Below, one piece after another: positions 44,670 to 55,301 of a stretch of 64,000 bases of DNA (position 1 is its first letter; every line of letters starts with the position of its first letter). The position numbers were made by a program, and so were the translations under genes. The stretch is from Asterionellopsis glacialis (taxonomy: Eukaryota; Bacillariophyta; Plagiogrammaphyceae; Rhaphoneidales; Asterionellopsidaceae): positions 1 to 64,000 of the forward strand of contig WKLE02001395.1 in the NCBI GenBank assembly GCA_014885115.2. The letters are read 5' to 3'. Under the pieces are notes generated by a model. That model made no database searches, had not been told where the DNA came from, and saw only the letters and a list, made by a program, of their open reading frames with translations.

Positions 44670-45854
44670 ATAGCCATTTCATTTCTCAAACAAGCATTCT
44701 TACTAAAGGTAGTCACAGCCTTGCTCACTTGTGTTGGAGAAGGAGATGACAGTGTTACTGGATTAGTTGGTGTTTTTTGTTTGAAAGTTGTTGGTTCTGA
44801 AGTTCAGAACTCTATGTCAGTACCGGGAACAGGCATTGTTGGAGGCTTTGTTGTAGGAAGTATCAGGGAACAAAGGAGGAGGATCGGGGCCATCACCTTC
44901 TGGAGAAATATCAGTTGGTGGAGAAAATGTAGTAGGCACAAGTATGGGATTTGGAGTTGATGGTGTGGTTGTAAGGTCAAGGTTTGGTAATGGTGTTGGC
45001 AAAGTTGTAGGGTCAGGGCTTGGTAATGGTGTTGGTGGCTAAGATGTCATAGGTTTGCTTTGTGGGAGACAGTTTCATTCAGCATCTTGCCCGTTACAGT
45101 CACCTTGTGCATCAAAATTGCAACAATCAAAGTAAAAAGAAGAATCCTCTGTAATGGCACAAGAATCACAACCACCAACTTCACAAGTGCATTTGGAAAA
45201 ATCAGTTGCATCAAAATCACATGTGAATTCCACACTGGTTGTTTCACCACTCTTGAAACCAATAAATACATTATCCTTGCAAGTGAAAGTTCCATCATTG
45301 TAATTGACAAACATAAATCCAGCACCGTTGAATGGATTGGTACTAGATGAACTTCCCTGGCTGCACTGTTGATTGCAATCCCTTGTATTACAGACATTTG
45401 AGCAATCCCAAGAAACTGTGTATGATGCAGCTTCTGTAGGATTACATATGGTGCAATGGTTGCATGCTGTAATCTCACACCATGGTTGACTATCAGGCCT
45501 TTTGATGATAGTTAAACTTAATCCATTTCCAAGACATTGAGGGTAGATACAAAATTCAGTTCCAGCAAAGGCAGTAAAACACATTCTATTCTTTTGTTCC
45601 AAACCAGGTTCATTACATTCTTGGTAACATTCAGAACCACCTAATATATCTGTTGTACAATCACCAGAACCTTTATTACAACCCAGTTCAACAGAACAGA
45701 AATACATATCAACAGGAACTCCAAATATATGTTCAATTGCTCAGTCAACAGCTACAGAATGCCCATCTCCACAATGTTTTTCACATGAGTACCAATCAAC
45801 ATATGGAGCTGGTACACAACAATCAGGGATGGCATCCCAAACACAAGAAATGAA
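44670..45854 (-). pseudogene. Broken secreted Cys-rich protein with Pro/Thr-rich tail
   Basis: From 45854 one minus-strand frame runs CVWDAIPDCCVPAPYVDWYS, a TGA at 45741, a 210-residue Cys-rich block (about 28 Cys, for example CNHCTICNPTEAASYTVSWD and CTCEVGGCDSCAITEDS), a TGA at 45075, a TAG at 45039, and a Pro/Thr-rich stretch (PTPLPSPDPTTLPTPLPNLD) to 44817. The Pro/Thr character then goes on in another frame to about 44670 (KTPTNPVTLSSPSPTQ). The three stops share one frame without indels. Such Cys-rich plus PT-rich layouts are usual for extracellular or wall proteins of diatoms. The N-terminus with a signal peptide is not recognised; it may lie beyond 45855. Confidence 0.55.
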
Positions 45855-46418
45855 TTAAGTTCTTGAGGGCTCCTTGTACTAAATAAGTGATCATCAGTAC
45901 TAGCTCCCACAAGGTATCAAGTAGAGACTTCTTGGTGTTCATTGCCTGTTGCAGGATAAGGCAGTATGTTTATCAATGTTTTATCAATTACCATAGCAGT
46001 AGCTATTTCCAATATCCACCCCAAAGCAACAAGGACTATCAAAGGCAACATTATGAAAATCCTCCTTCTCAAATTCTTTGCTTATAATTATGAGACAGAT
46101 GATAGAGGTGTAGTAGGAAGAAATAATGAGGAAAAGAGGACTTCCTAGGAAGAAATGGCAGATCTGTATTTGACAGGGGGGGCTCATGTAAAGTATCATA
46201 CAAGTAGTAGGTTGATTTTAGCTTGTGTTTTGATGATACTCTATGGCCATATATCTTTACAACTATCTAGAGTCTAATGTACAGTATTGCTATTCAAAAT
46301 CCAAAGAGGAATGTTTGAGGATTGTGGAAGATGGTGTCATCAGTTTGCTACTGATGCACTATGGTAGCTTTCATGGCAAATAGGTTTGGGAGTACCAGGA
46401 CCATGGAGCCATGTACAT

Positions 46419-46673
46419 ATGCCATTTTACCGTAGGACTGGTACAATCTTTGGGTCTTCAACTATACGTACCAAATGTACTGAAGCCAATGTTTGCAGTA
46501 CAAAGAATGAAAAATTTACATCATTTTTTTCACTTGACAATGATGAAAATGATGGCATTGTGCAGAAACTAGACTTCACTATGAAAAAACACTCATGGAG
46601 ATGGGATGGAGAATGTTCTAAATTAAATTATGATATAAGTTTCATCAGTTTATTAGAGGCATCAGAATATTGA
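46419..46673 (+). other. Short open frame of unknown nature
   Basis: About 85 residues starting MPFYRRTGTIFGSS and ending FISLLEASEY, rich in charged and aromatic residues, with a WRWDGECSKLNYD stretch. It lies next to the end of the Tc1-like remnant and may be another transposon-derived fragment. No family recognised. Confidence 0.2.
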
Positions 46674-46678
46674 GCAAT

Positions 46679-48205
46679 TTATAAGTCATCAAGGTTTTCA
46701 TCATCCAAAATATCAAACTCAGCCAAATCAATGATATTTTTGTTTGTTTCATCTTTCCCCCCTTTTGGTAACTCCTCCTCCTCCTCCCCAGTCAAATCAA
46801 TTGTACAATTGTTGAATAACTTTCTGCATTTCTGTTTTACCAATTCATTTCCACTAGCACCATCAACAATACATTTCAAGACAACTTTCAATCTTTCATG
46901 CACATTGTAAATGCTTTTGGTGACAAATCCAAGCATCCATTACACTCCTTGCCAAAGTATCATGATTGCACCTTCTCAGTCTAGTATGCATTCTTGTGAC
47001 TGCTGATTGAATGCTCACCCATACACCAAGATCCAGCATGTTAGTTTCTGGTGACTGCATTACCTGCCACACAATAGTAATATTCCATCTTTTCATTTCT
47101 ACTGTATAAATTGCTTTTGCATCCACTGTTCCATGCCACCCAGCATTGTCCATTCCCAAATATATCTCTTGCTCTTGAGGTATTCAATGGTGACAATCTC
47201 TAATTGCTTTACCAACTTAAGGCATTGTTGTTAGCATGAATTCTGAGTCACATGTCATGTCTTCATCAACGTCCTTGCCCGTTGGAATATATACATTAAT
47301 CTCCACCTTCTTTAAGGTAAGTTCCTCTTCTTCATTATCTTCTTTTATACCAAACATTGCTCATCAATAATATCATTGCTTTTCATTTTAACAGTTTTTT
47401 CCTTACCTCCAGAGGTGTATGCCTTGTAACTCAGCTCCAGTTGGTCTGCCATGAATTGATCCAAGTCATATGTCTCACTTAATATATACAACAATTCACC
47501 AACACTCATTCCCTTAGTAAACAATTTATGCCAGGACTTCTCTCCATCTTTCAAATCTCATTCACCATTACATCTACAGAGAAGTTTTTATTCCATGAAA
47601 ATCTTTTTGTCCTTTTTCTTTTACTAATTCTCTTCATCATGATGTGTCCATCAAAATCATATTCTTCATATGGTGCTGCCACAACTCCAAGAAACATTAC
47701 TTTCACTGAAAACCAACAAGAACAAATTTTAGGTAAGTTCAATGCATCAGAATCAATCTGCTTGCTCTCACCTTGAGTTAGAACTTTAAGTTTCCTTCTT
47801 CTATTAGTAGCATAAAACCACTTTTTGACCAAAAATGCAAACAGTACCTTGGGATCTTTAATCTTCTCAAAATGCTCATGTGCATAAATCAATCTTTGCT
47901 GCTTGTGTTCTGTTGCCAATAGGGGCTTCTCAATTGTACTCTTTTCTTTTCCTCCATGTTTTGCAAACCATTTAGATAGCTGTTTTCTTGAAATATTAAT
48001 TGTAGTTCTATTTTCATTAACTTTTACACTCTTTTGGTTCATAGTAGTTGACAATTCACCAAATATTTCAATTCCACCTTTCACTACTCAAGCATATCTA
48101 AACAATTCATGTAAGTATCCTGGGTGCCTTTCTTATATCTTACCAATTAATTCTGCTGCATTTATCATGTCTCTCTTGTTGTTGAAGAAGAACAAGCCAT
48201 CATCT
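46679..48205 (-). pseudogene. Tc1/mariner-like transposase pseudogene
   Basis: Read on the minus strand: about 48205-48090 gives DDGLFFFNNKRDMINAAELI with stops. 48084-47551 gives the helix-turn-helix part and FAFLVKKWFYATNRRRKLKV, where the usual VDEKWFY has lost its Asp-Glu. 47554-47345 overlaps in another frame. About 47340-47160 carries DEDMTCDSEFMLTTMP and stops. 47159-46900 has LGMDNAGWHG and QSPETNMLDLGVWVSIQS, the second and third catalytic regions. A last frameshift at about 46930 leads to ERLKVVLKCIVDGASGNELV and an acidic tail ending at 46679. The missing first Asp and at least four disruptions make it inactive. Confidence 0.78.
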
Positions 48206-48781
48206 ACATAGAGTAGATATATTGTTAGATTACATAGAGTACCTCTTTGCTTTTGTGATTTTGTGGGAGTAGTTTCCCTTTTTTTGTACTGATTCTGTGT
48301 TTAGTGTTTTTCATGTACCTATATTGTGTTAGGCTGATCTCTAGGTCCTACCTCTACCTGTACTGCCTTAGGTCTTACCAGGTAGGTGGTGGTGCTGAGG
48401 TTTTGCTAGTGACTGCTGTTCCTCCACTCCTACTGAGTAAAAGGATCAACTTGGAAGGAGACAGAACAGGGCTTGTAGAAGCCATGTGCTCTTCTTCTTC
48501 ATTGCCAGTTTGGCAAGAAGGGATCTCAGTGTCATTTGACATGAGTGACCATAAATTTTAATTGCTGTTTTTGTCGTCTTTACAAGATGACATCCTGCTG
48601 GTGGTGGTGGTGCTGCCAGTTTTTTGTGTTTGATTGTTGCTTGTTTGCTGGAGGTGCATTCTCCTTCCCACCACCCTTGTCCTTAATAATACTGCAGCAG
48701 TAGCTAGGGTGATTGTCGTCCAATGTGATTTCGTTCCGACATGGTGTACACATCGATCCCGCGAAATTCTCGAATGTACAC

Positions 48782-48912
48782 AAGTTTGCAAGTTTGCAAA
48801 TTGCAAAAAGTTGTTCGGAGAGGGTGCCAACTTTTGTAAAATGCCTGGGAGTGAAGACGCCCTCAAGAAAAAGTTCGCAAGTTCGCAAATTCGAAAAAAA
48901 AAGTAGTTCGGA
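48782..48912 (+). repeat. Imperfect direct repeat, about 40 bp
   Basis: aagtttgcaagtttgcaaat at 48782 recurs as aagttcgcaagttcgcaaat at 48871, and both continue to a gttcgga ending. The second copy differs mainly by T to C changes, giving tcgcaa words. Confidence 0.75.
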
Positions 48913-48948
48913 AAGTCTTCTGAAAAAGTTTTCTGATTTTTCAGAAAA

Positions 48949-48956
48949 TGACGTCA
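48949..48956. promoter_or_regulatory. CRE-like palindrome TGACGTCA
   Basis: A perfect TGACGTCA lies directly after a 20-base hairpin (ttttctga, four T, tcagaaaa, 48929-48948), about 0.5 kb upstream of the gene at 49464. bZIP factors including diatom aureochromes and CO2/cAMP-responsive regulators bind TGACGT cores. Function here is unproven. Confidence 0.3.
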
Positions 48957-49089
48957 TCCTTCAGCCAATGAAAAACGTGGAATTTTTTTCAGAAAACATT
49001 TTCATAAAAATATTGACAGTAGTAGTCCTTATTACTACTGACTGTACCTGGTAGACAAAATCAAGGAGTTCTTCTTTTACGAACGGTTC

Positions 49090-49215
49090 AGCAGCAAGTT
49101 TAGTACCAAGGTCTACCTGGTAGGAACCTGTACCAGGTATAATACATGGTATTCATAATATAATATATGGTATTCAAACCAGGTACGTACCTGGGTACAA
49201 CTGAATAGGGCCTGG
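49090..49215. repeat. ccaggtac/gtacctgg-rich patch
   Basis: Within about 125 bases the words cctggta, accaggta and gtacctgg recur at least six times on both strands, with two tatggtattcaaa-like repeats between. A similar patch occurs at 62265-62460. Confidence 0.6.
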
Positions 49216-49463
49216 TTCCTAAGAACCTATATGTTTGCAGTAGTAAACACCTCACGCATTCTTTTCATAAAAATTCCGTCAGAATCTTATCGCAGTAACC
49301 AAGTACCGCAAGCGAAACATTGGAGATTTTACAGAAGAAATGTATAGCATATCCCAAAAGCCCGTTAGGTCTCCCGGTGAAAGATTATCGAAGTTCTGAT
49401 ACGTACAGTGCGACTGCACTTTTGAACTCTCTACTAACATTGCATATTGCACATGCAAAACAC

Positions 49464-50399
49464 ATGTTTTTCAAGTCACATCTAGCGGTAAACGCTAAAC
49501 CCAAACAAGAAAAGATGAAGGCACGGATGTCGATGACAGTTCAAAAATACCAAGAATCCTTTGGTCACCTGTTGGCAAAACATCGCGGATCTGGTGATAC
49601 AGGACTGAAGCCTGCGTTAGCCTTATCGAAAGAATTAGGAATGCATACTGATTCTTCTATTTCGTTATCACAGAGAGAACAAAAATCTCACCTTTTGGAT
49701 CAATTTGCCATTCAAGAACAAAAATCTGTTCAATTTCATCAAATTACCATTCGAGAATATGAAAGAATTTTGGGAGATAATCCAGGAGTTTCATCTGGAC
49801 CACCAATGTCTATTGGGTGGAGATACGATCAAGAGAATGAATTAGTGATGGAGCTAGATGACTACGAATCAGCTCGGGAGCAACAAGGTACAAAGAAGCG
49901 AGGACGAGCATTAGCTTTGAATAAAGAAGAACGCACTAACTTGTTAGAAAATGTATGGGGTGTCTCCTTTACTAACATTGTAAAAGCGGAGAAGGCTGCA
50001 AAAAAAATCAAAATGCAGCGCATTGAATCTAAGGGTACACCTTCTCACGTTATGAGAAGGCAAGAATCGCTTGAAGGTAAACTTCGAGCTATTTCCAATG
50101 CGTTTAACAAAAAAAGAAAACTAGAAGAACAAAGATTATGGCGTAATGCCTACCATAGTATGCTTCAAAATGTGAAACGTCAGGAAGAAGAGCAAAAACA
50201 TAATGCTAAAATATCTGCTGCAAGAAAGAATGGCAGATCTTCCATTGTTAATGTGGACGTCAATGCCGATGTTAGAACTAGCAAGATGTTGAGACGTGCA
50301 TCGTGTGCAAGTGATTTAGTACACCAACTAGAAGATCACGATTTTGCAAAGCAGAGCTTTGATATTTCGAAACGAATCAGTTTGATTAATAATTTGTAA
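49464..50399 (+). CDS. Diatom-type LGDNP-motif protein of unknown function
   Basis: From the first ATG the protein has 311 residues. The frame is open back to 49299 without ATG, so a short 5' exon is possible. The central signature is REYERILGDNPGVSSGPP followed by MSIGWRYDQE, an acidic ELVMELDDYESAR and a basic ERTNLLENVWGVSFTNIVKA. I remember this order (ILGDNP, SSGPP, IGW, YE) from a large diatom family with no assigned role. The C-terminal half is a Lys/Arg/Gln-rich helix likely to form a coiled coil (KKRKLEEQRLWRN). No membrane segment or signal is visible; a nuclear location is plausible. Confidence 0.7.
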   Translation: MFFKSHLAVNAKPKQEKMKARMSMTVQKYQESFGHLLAKHRGSGDTGLKPALALSKELGMHTDSSISLSQREQKSHLLDQFAIQEQKSVQFHQITIREYERILGDNPGVSSGPPMSIGWRYDQENELVMELDDYESAREQQGTKKRGRALALNKEERTNLLENVWGVSFTNIVKAEKAAKKIKMQRIESKGTPSHVMRRQESLEGKLRAISNAFNKKRKLEEQRLWRNAYHSMLQNVKRQEEEQKHNAKISAARKNGRSSIVNVDVNADVRTSKMLRRASCASDLVHQLEDHDFAKQSFDISKRISLINNL

Positions 50400-51520
50400 T
50401 TTGAATTTTTGTCTCGGCGCATCAAAAAGAGAAAATAAACTGGTTTTATCTTTAACAATCCTTATCTGAAATTTTGTCCCGGCACATATAAGGGAGTAGT
50501 TTTTTACATATAAAATAATACTGTATATTTTGAATATGGGTTATCTTCTAATCAATGTAAATTTGTATTTTTCATTAGGACGGGAGGATATGTATATAGA
50601 TAATTGACAGACCCACAATCTCATTTGAAACGTTAAATATATAATGTTTTCCCACAATCATTCGCGTGGCTCATCGAAACCTCACAAAATTCTTGTGTCA
50701 TTGCTGTAGTTGGTCCCTCGTCTACTTGATCTGGTTCTTCGGGTTCATATTTGTAGCTATATGCTGATCATTGTGAGTTTGACTGTAAACACTCGCACTC
50801 TCCACGTTCCTTCATATTTTATGCTGTTTTTGGTATTGCAGAAATCTAGGAACAAGATGATACATAAAAAACAGGACTTCCATTCTTTCATACTTGCACC
50901 GAGTGCTTTTGGAAGCGGGGGTTTACTGTAGATGAACGCGATCGAACGAATACATCAGAAACCTCAACATGCAAATATGTTTAGTATAGCTTTTCTTTTA
51001 TGTGCACATTTCCTTTTCTGAACTGTTTTTGAAATCATGATCATTATTTGTTTACTGTATCGTTTATTGTTTTTGTTTCGGAGAAAAATAAAAAATGAAA
51101 TTGTCATCAGACGTTTCTGTGTGCACTGAAGTTTTCGTTAGCTACTTACCTATGGCCTGCCTCTTCAATTTTCTTTGTACTATAGGACTCTTTGATTTGA
51201 TCTATACTATAGGACTCTTTGATTTGATCTACATATAAATATATATTATTTATTTTGACTAGCTAGATTTTCCGAAGCGACAGTATGATTTGAGATTACC
51301 GTCCAAAGAAAGCGAAGGGAGATAGACAGACCGACTGGTCCGACTACCACTCCTTGGCTGACCCCACCGAATGGTCTTGCTACTTGGCTTGCGTACAGAC
51401 GTTCAAACACACACATGCCAAAAAAAAACAATATTTTTCTAAAAAAACTATGAACACGTCTCAGGGCAGATTTCACTAGCCCTTTTTTGTAGTCGAGACG
51501 ACAATGGCACAAAATCTAAG
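50400..51520. other. Intergenic region, AT-rich
   Basis: It holds the 3' UTR of the preceding gene and the promoter of the PPR gene. A perfect 27-bp tandem duplication (starting actataggactctttg) occupies 51179-51232. No gene is recognised. Confidence 0.5.
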
Positions 51521-54451
51521 ATGAGGCCAACGACAAAAATATCATCATACTACCGATCCAATATTGCATTTGAAAGAATAAGATCGAATGTGAATCCAAT
51601 ACGGAATTCATCATCCATACAATGTGAAAACAATCATCATCAAGAACGACGACATTCACAAATACTCCGACAACCCAACACAATATCTCCTTCTTCTGCT
51701 GTAACATCGTCGTCATTATTGCCATACCATCTGACAATACATGACTCCTCTTGTTCTTCTTTTTCATCGGCTTCAGAAATTCGATCAAATTTAGTTTCTA
51801 GCAACACGAGCAGCAGAAATTGCAGTAGCAATAGCAGTAGGTCTTTTTCTGTTTCTTCTTCTGCGTCGATCACTCACAAAAATAATCATACCGAAGAGGA
51901 TGAAGACCCGTTAAATCATATTCTTACAGCACCTCCAGGAGGGTTAAGTGAAAACTTGATCCATTTAGCAGTAAATATGGTAGCACAGTATTCATTTGGA
52001 TATGAAGGTCGTCAAGTGAATACGGATTTAGCATTGCAAATTTTAGAACGATTAGTACAAGAAGAATTATCGTCGTCATCCTCATCACAACAACAAGAAA
52101 TTCAAAACAATACTCATCCTCACATTTCACAATCCAAAACAACAAAAGGAAGTAAAAGTAAGAGAAGTATTCATCCTAACAAACAAATCGTAAAACGTGG
52201 TATGGTTTTTAATGTATTAAAGTCGTGCGCCAAGTATACGACAAAGCCTGAAAGTTTGTTTCGATTGGAAAGTTTACATATTATGATTGGTGAACGTGGA
52301 TCATCATCGCCCCATTTATGGCATACTAATTTATCGTCATACTTTTTATCAGCCTTGGTCAAATGTAAGCATCCAGATGCACCTAAATTCGCTGAAGGTC
52401 TATTGATGGATTTAGAAGAATTACACACCATACATCCTGATCAATCACATCCAGAAGGGATTCAATATGCATCCGTCATTGCTGCCTTTTGTATACAGCG
52501 AAATGATACCAATGCTGAACGACTCTTATATAGACTTATGGATAAATTTGAATCAAGACAAGTTAGCAATGGATTGAATTCAAAATTATGTAATCAAGTT
52601 TTAAATACGATTGCTACAAGTCATTTGACTACTGGCAGTGGTAGTCAATCATCTACAAGGTCCGGAAAAAGTAAATCCCAACGTGGTCAGACCTTAGTTG
52701 ATCGGATGATTGATTTGAATGCTAAATACAATTATCATTGGTTGAAACCTGATGTTATATCCTATACAAGCTTAATACATTGTTATTGTAATGATGGACA
52801 AATTGTGGAAGCTGAACATGTTTTGTGGCAAATGTTTGAATTGCACCATGCAAGATATTTAAATCGTTGTCCAGATACACGTGCGTTTACAATTATCTTT
52901 AATGCCATGGCAAATCAACAAAATAACACTGCTAGTACTAGTCATAAGAAAAAACAAGTAGATATACCCCAACGTATTTTAGCCTTGGTAGAAAAAATGG
53001 AAGAAATGACAATGAACAGTGAGGATGATAATCATAATCAAAACTGCGGCCGTAGTGTTATAGCATACAACAGTGCCCTAAATGCCTTGGGTAAGTTTGG
53101 GATGGTATCTGAAGCTGAAGACTTGGTACAGCACATGCATGATTTACATGATAACGGACAATTACATGATGGACCGAATCATATCACATACTCCTCGTTA
53201 ATACATGCCTTGAGTCAGTCCAATAGAGGAGGGTCATCGGATCGTGCCAAGGTATGGTACGAAAAAATGGTGGAATTAAATGCAACTGGTCAATATCCCA
53301 ATATGAAACCTGATAGTCCTATCTTTACCAATTTGATCCGTACCTTTGCCAACGAGGGTTTAGGCTCCGAAGCAGAAGAAACATTAAAACTTATGAATCG
53401 GTTGTATGAACAAGGCGACTTACAAACACGACCATCTCAAGTTGTCTATAGTTGTACAATAGATGCGTTGGCACGATGTGGTGATGCAGATGCACCACAA
53501 CGTGCAGAAGCAGTATTAGAACAAATGATTACCAATACGTATAATCCCATGACACCAAATGAATATGTATTAACATCCTTATTGCATTGTTATGCATCAC
53601 ATGGATTGTCACGCAAGGCCGATAGATTGTTACAAAGGATGCATAAAATGCATCAGAATGGACAATTCAAGTCGGGAGGACCTACAGGGATTGCCTACGG
53701 GTGTGTTATTAATGCATTGGCGCGATCTAGTGAAGAGAATGCACACCAGCGTGCGAAAGAACTTTTAGATCAAATGTGGGCATACTGTAAAGAAGACAGT
53801 AACGAACTTTTGAGGCCCAATAGTATTGTTTACAATTCTGTAATGAATTGCTATGCAGTTCACGGGTTAGGCACCGAAGCTGAATTATTATTACAAGAAA
53901 TGGAAGAATTTCACAAATCTGGACAACTCAGGGATGGTGGTCCATGCAATGTATCATACCTTACAGCATTAAATGCACTTGCGAAAAGTAGAGATTTGGA
54001 TGCACCAGAACGTGCTAGAAAGTTATTGGATAGTATGGTATCTAATCCTAAAGTTGAAAGGACGCACCATTCGTACAACATGATGTTACTGTGCTATGCA
54101 GCACATGGACGTACCAAGGAGGCTGAACAACTAATGAAAGAAATGATCGATTTATTTATAACTGGTGATTTAGAGGAACGCCCAGATACGAAATCTTTCA
54201 ATACATTGTTGGATTCCCTATCAAGAAGTAGTATTCATGCATCTGAAGATGATGTGACTGGAACGGCAATTAATATTTTAAAAACAATGATAGAATTGCG
54301 AGATGCTGGATATCAAGATGTTGATCCTGATGAAAGTACAGTATCTATTTTCTTACGATGCTTTGGTGCCAAGGGACAATACAAACAAGGTAAAAAATAC
54401 ATTCAAGAACTGACAGGTCTCGTTGTGAAACCAACAACGCCATCAAAGTAG
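51521..54451 (+). CDS. Large intronless pentatricopeptide repeat protein
   Basis: A single exon of 976 residues. The first 140 residues are Ser/Asn/His-rich low complexity. About 17 to 20 PPR motifs follow from residue 220 to 960. Two types alternate in the second half: HG-type repeats with CYASHGLSRKADRLLQRM or CYAVHGLGTEAELLLQEM, and ALARS-type repeats with ALARSSEENAHQRAKELL or ALAKSRDLDAPERARKLL. PPR proteins bind organellar transcripts. The N-terminus is Arg/Ser-rich with few acidic residues, which permits mitochondrial import, but no SAF-like plastid motif is seen. The target RNA is unknown. Confidence 0.92.
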   Translation: MRPTTKISSYYRSNIAFERIRSNVNPIRNSSSIQCENNHHQERRHSQILRQPNTISPSSAVTSSSLLPYHLTIHDSSCSSFSSASEIRSNLVSSNTSSRNCSSNSSRSFSVSSSASITHKNNHTEEDEDPLNHILTAPPGGLSENLIHLAVNMVAQYSFGYEGRQVNTDLALQILERLVQEELSSSSSSQQQEIQNNTHPHISQSKTTKGSKSKRSIHPNKQIVKRGMVFNVLKSCAKYTTKPESLFRLESLHIMIGERGSSSPHLWHTNLSSYFLSALVKCKHPDAPKFAEGLLMDLEELHTIHPDQSHPEGIQYASVIAAFCIQRNDTNAERLLYRLMDKFESRQVSNGLNSKLCNQVLNTIATSHLTTGSGSQSSTRSGKSKSQRGQTLVDRMIDLNAKYNYHWLKPDVISYTSLIHCYCNDGQIVEAEHVLWQMFELHHARYLNRCPDTRAFTIIFNAMANQQNNTASTSHKKKQVDIPQRILALVEKMEEMTMNSEDDNHNQNCGRSVIAYNSALNALGKFGMVSEAEDLVQHMHDLHDNGQLHDGPNHITYSSLIHALSQSNRGGSSDRAKVWYEKMVELNATGQYPNMKPDSPIFTNLIRTFANEGLGSEAEETLKLMNRLYEQGDLQTRPSQVVYSCTIDALARCGDADAPQRAEAVLEQMITNTYNPMTPNEYVLTSLLHCYASHGLSRKADRLLQRMHKMHQNGQFKSGGPTGIAYGCVINALARSSEENAHQRAKELLDQMWAYCKEDSNELLRPNSIVYNSVMNCYAVHGLGTEAELLLQEMEEFHKSGQLRDGGPCNVSYLTALNALAKSRDLDAPERARKLLDSMVSNPKVERTHHSYNMMLLCYAAHGRTKEAEQLMKEMIDLFITGDLEERPDTKSFNTLLDSLSRSSIHASEDDVTGTAINILKTMIELRDAGYQDVDPDESTVSIFLRCFGAKGQYKQGKKYIQELTGLVVKPTTPSK

Positions 54452-55016
54452 ACGATAAGAAGTATTGTAAAGAAACAAGATAAGATTTGCTAAGATTAAA
54501 TTAGATCATTTGATTATCATTCGCATAAACTTCTCTACTAACTAGTTTGTAATTTAAAAAAGGTTGCAACGGGACTTGTTCTGGGCAGAGCGGCGGTTGG
54601 TGGTCGGTTTTCCCTGTGACGCACAGAAAGTTTGTACAAAAAAAACATTGGTATCGGGCGGGGGCAAGACCATGATATATCCTGTACAACCGACAACCGG
54701 CCAGGCGGTGGTCCAAAAAAACGGGTGATACGTCACAAGTATATTTCATGAGTAGAGACAATACTGGGAGTTACTGCTCCCCTCTACTGATAGAGAGAGA
54801 GCACAAGGATTTCCTGTTGCCGAAAAACAGGGGCGATCGACACTCGAGAAGACGACGCTACAGAGCAAGCACTGACCGTCAAGACAACAACATCAAAGCG
54901 ATCGGCGTTCAGCGTTGTCACATCTCTACTTGGATCCATAGGATAGTCTTACAACATCCTCGCGAAAGAGTACTTACTTATTGTTTTAATCTAAATCAAG
55001 TAAATCCAACAAAAAT
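54452..55016. other. Intergenic region with a GC-rich inverted segment
   Basis: Around 54570-54735 composition turns GC-rich, and ggttggtggtcggtt (54595-54609) faces aaccgacaacc (54688-54698). The rest is the 5' region of NDUFB7. No gene is recognised. Confidence 0.4.
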
Positions 55017-55301
55017 ATGGGAGGTGGACATCATCATTACAATCCTGAAGCGGAACCCAAGAGGGATCAAGATTTGGAGGCATTGAAGGCAGCCAAAATT
55101 CCGTTAGCATTTCGCGACATGTGTGCACATTTGTTGGTTGATTTAAACAAATGTCGTCGTGAAAACATGTACAGTCCAAATCAGTGTGGTCATGAACGCC
55201 ATACATATGAAGAATGTGGATACAATTCATGGTTACAACGTATCGAAGCCAAGAAACAAGAAGCTCGCATCAAGAAGGCACAAGTTGCTGATGATGCTTA
55301 A
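55017..55301 (+). CDS. NDUFB7: NADH dehydrogenase (complex I) subunit NDUFB7/B18
   Basis: 94 residues in one exon. The twin Cys-x9-Cys pattern is complete: CAHLLVDLNKC and CGHERHTYEEC, with RRENMYSPNQ between. Such CHCH proteins are imported into the mitochondrial intermembrane space by the Mia40 route and form two disulfides. NDUFB7 is an accessory subunit of the membrane arm of complex I. The Gly-His start (MGGGHHHYNPEAE) allows N-myristoylation by the MG rule, as reported for B18 in animals. The basic tail ends in KKAQVADDA. Confidence 0.92.
   Translation: MGGGHHHYNPEAEPKRDQDLEALKAAKIPLAFRDMCAHLLVDLNKCRRENMYSPNQCGHERHTYEECGYNSWLQRIEAKKQEARIKKAQVADDA

Larger units (their letters stand above)
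48206..49463. other. Intergenic region with repeats and a CRE-like site
   Basis: No gene is recognised. The region carries a direct repeat (48782-48912), a hairpin next to a TGACGTCA palindrome, and a ccaggtac-rich patch. The last few hundred bases are the promoter or 5' exon space of the gene starting at 49464; the frame is open upstream to 49299 without ATG. Confidence 0.45.

Noticed and set aside
49320..49463. Start of the LGDNP-type protein at 49320
   Set aside because: That codon is TTG. The first in-frame ATG is 49464, unless an upstream exon exists.
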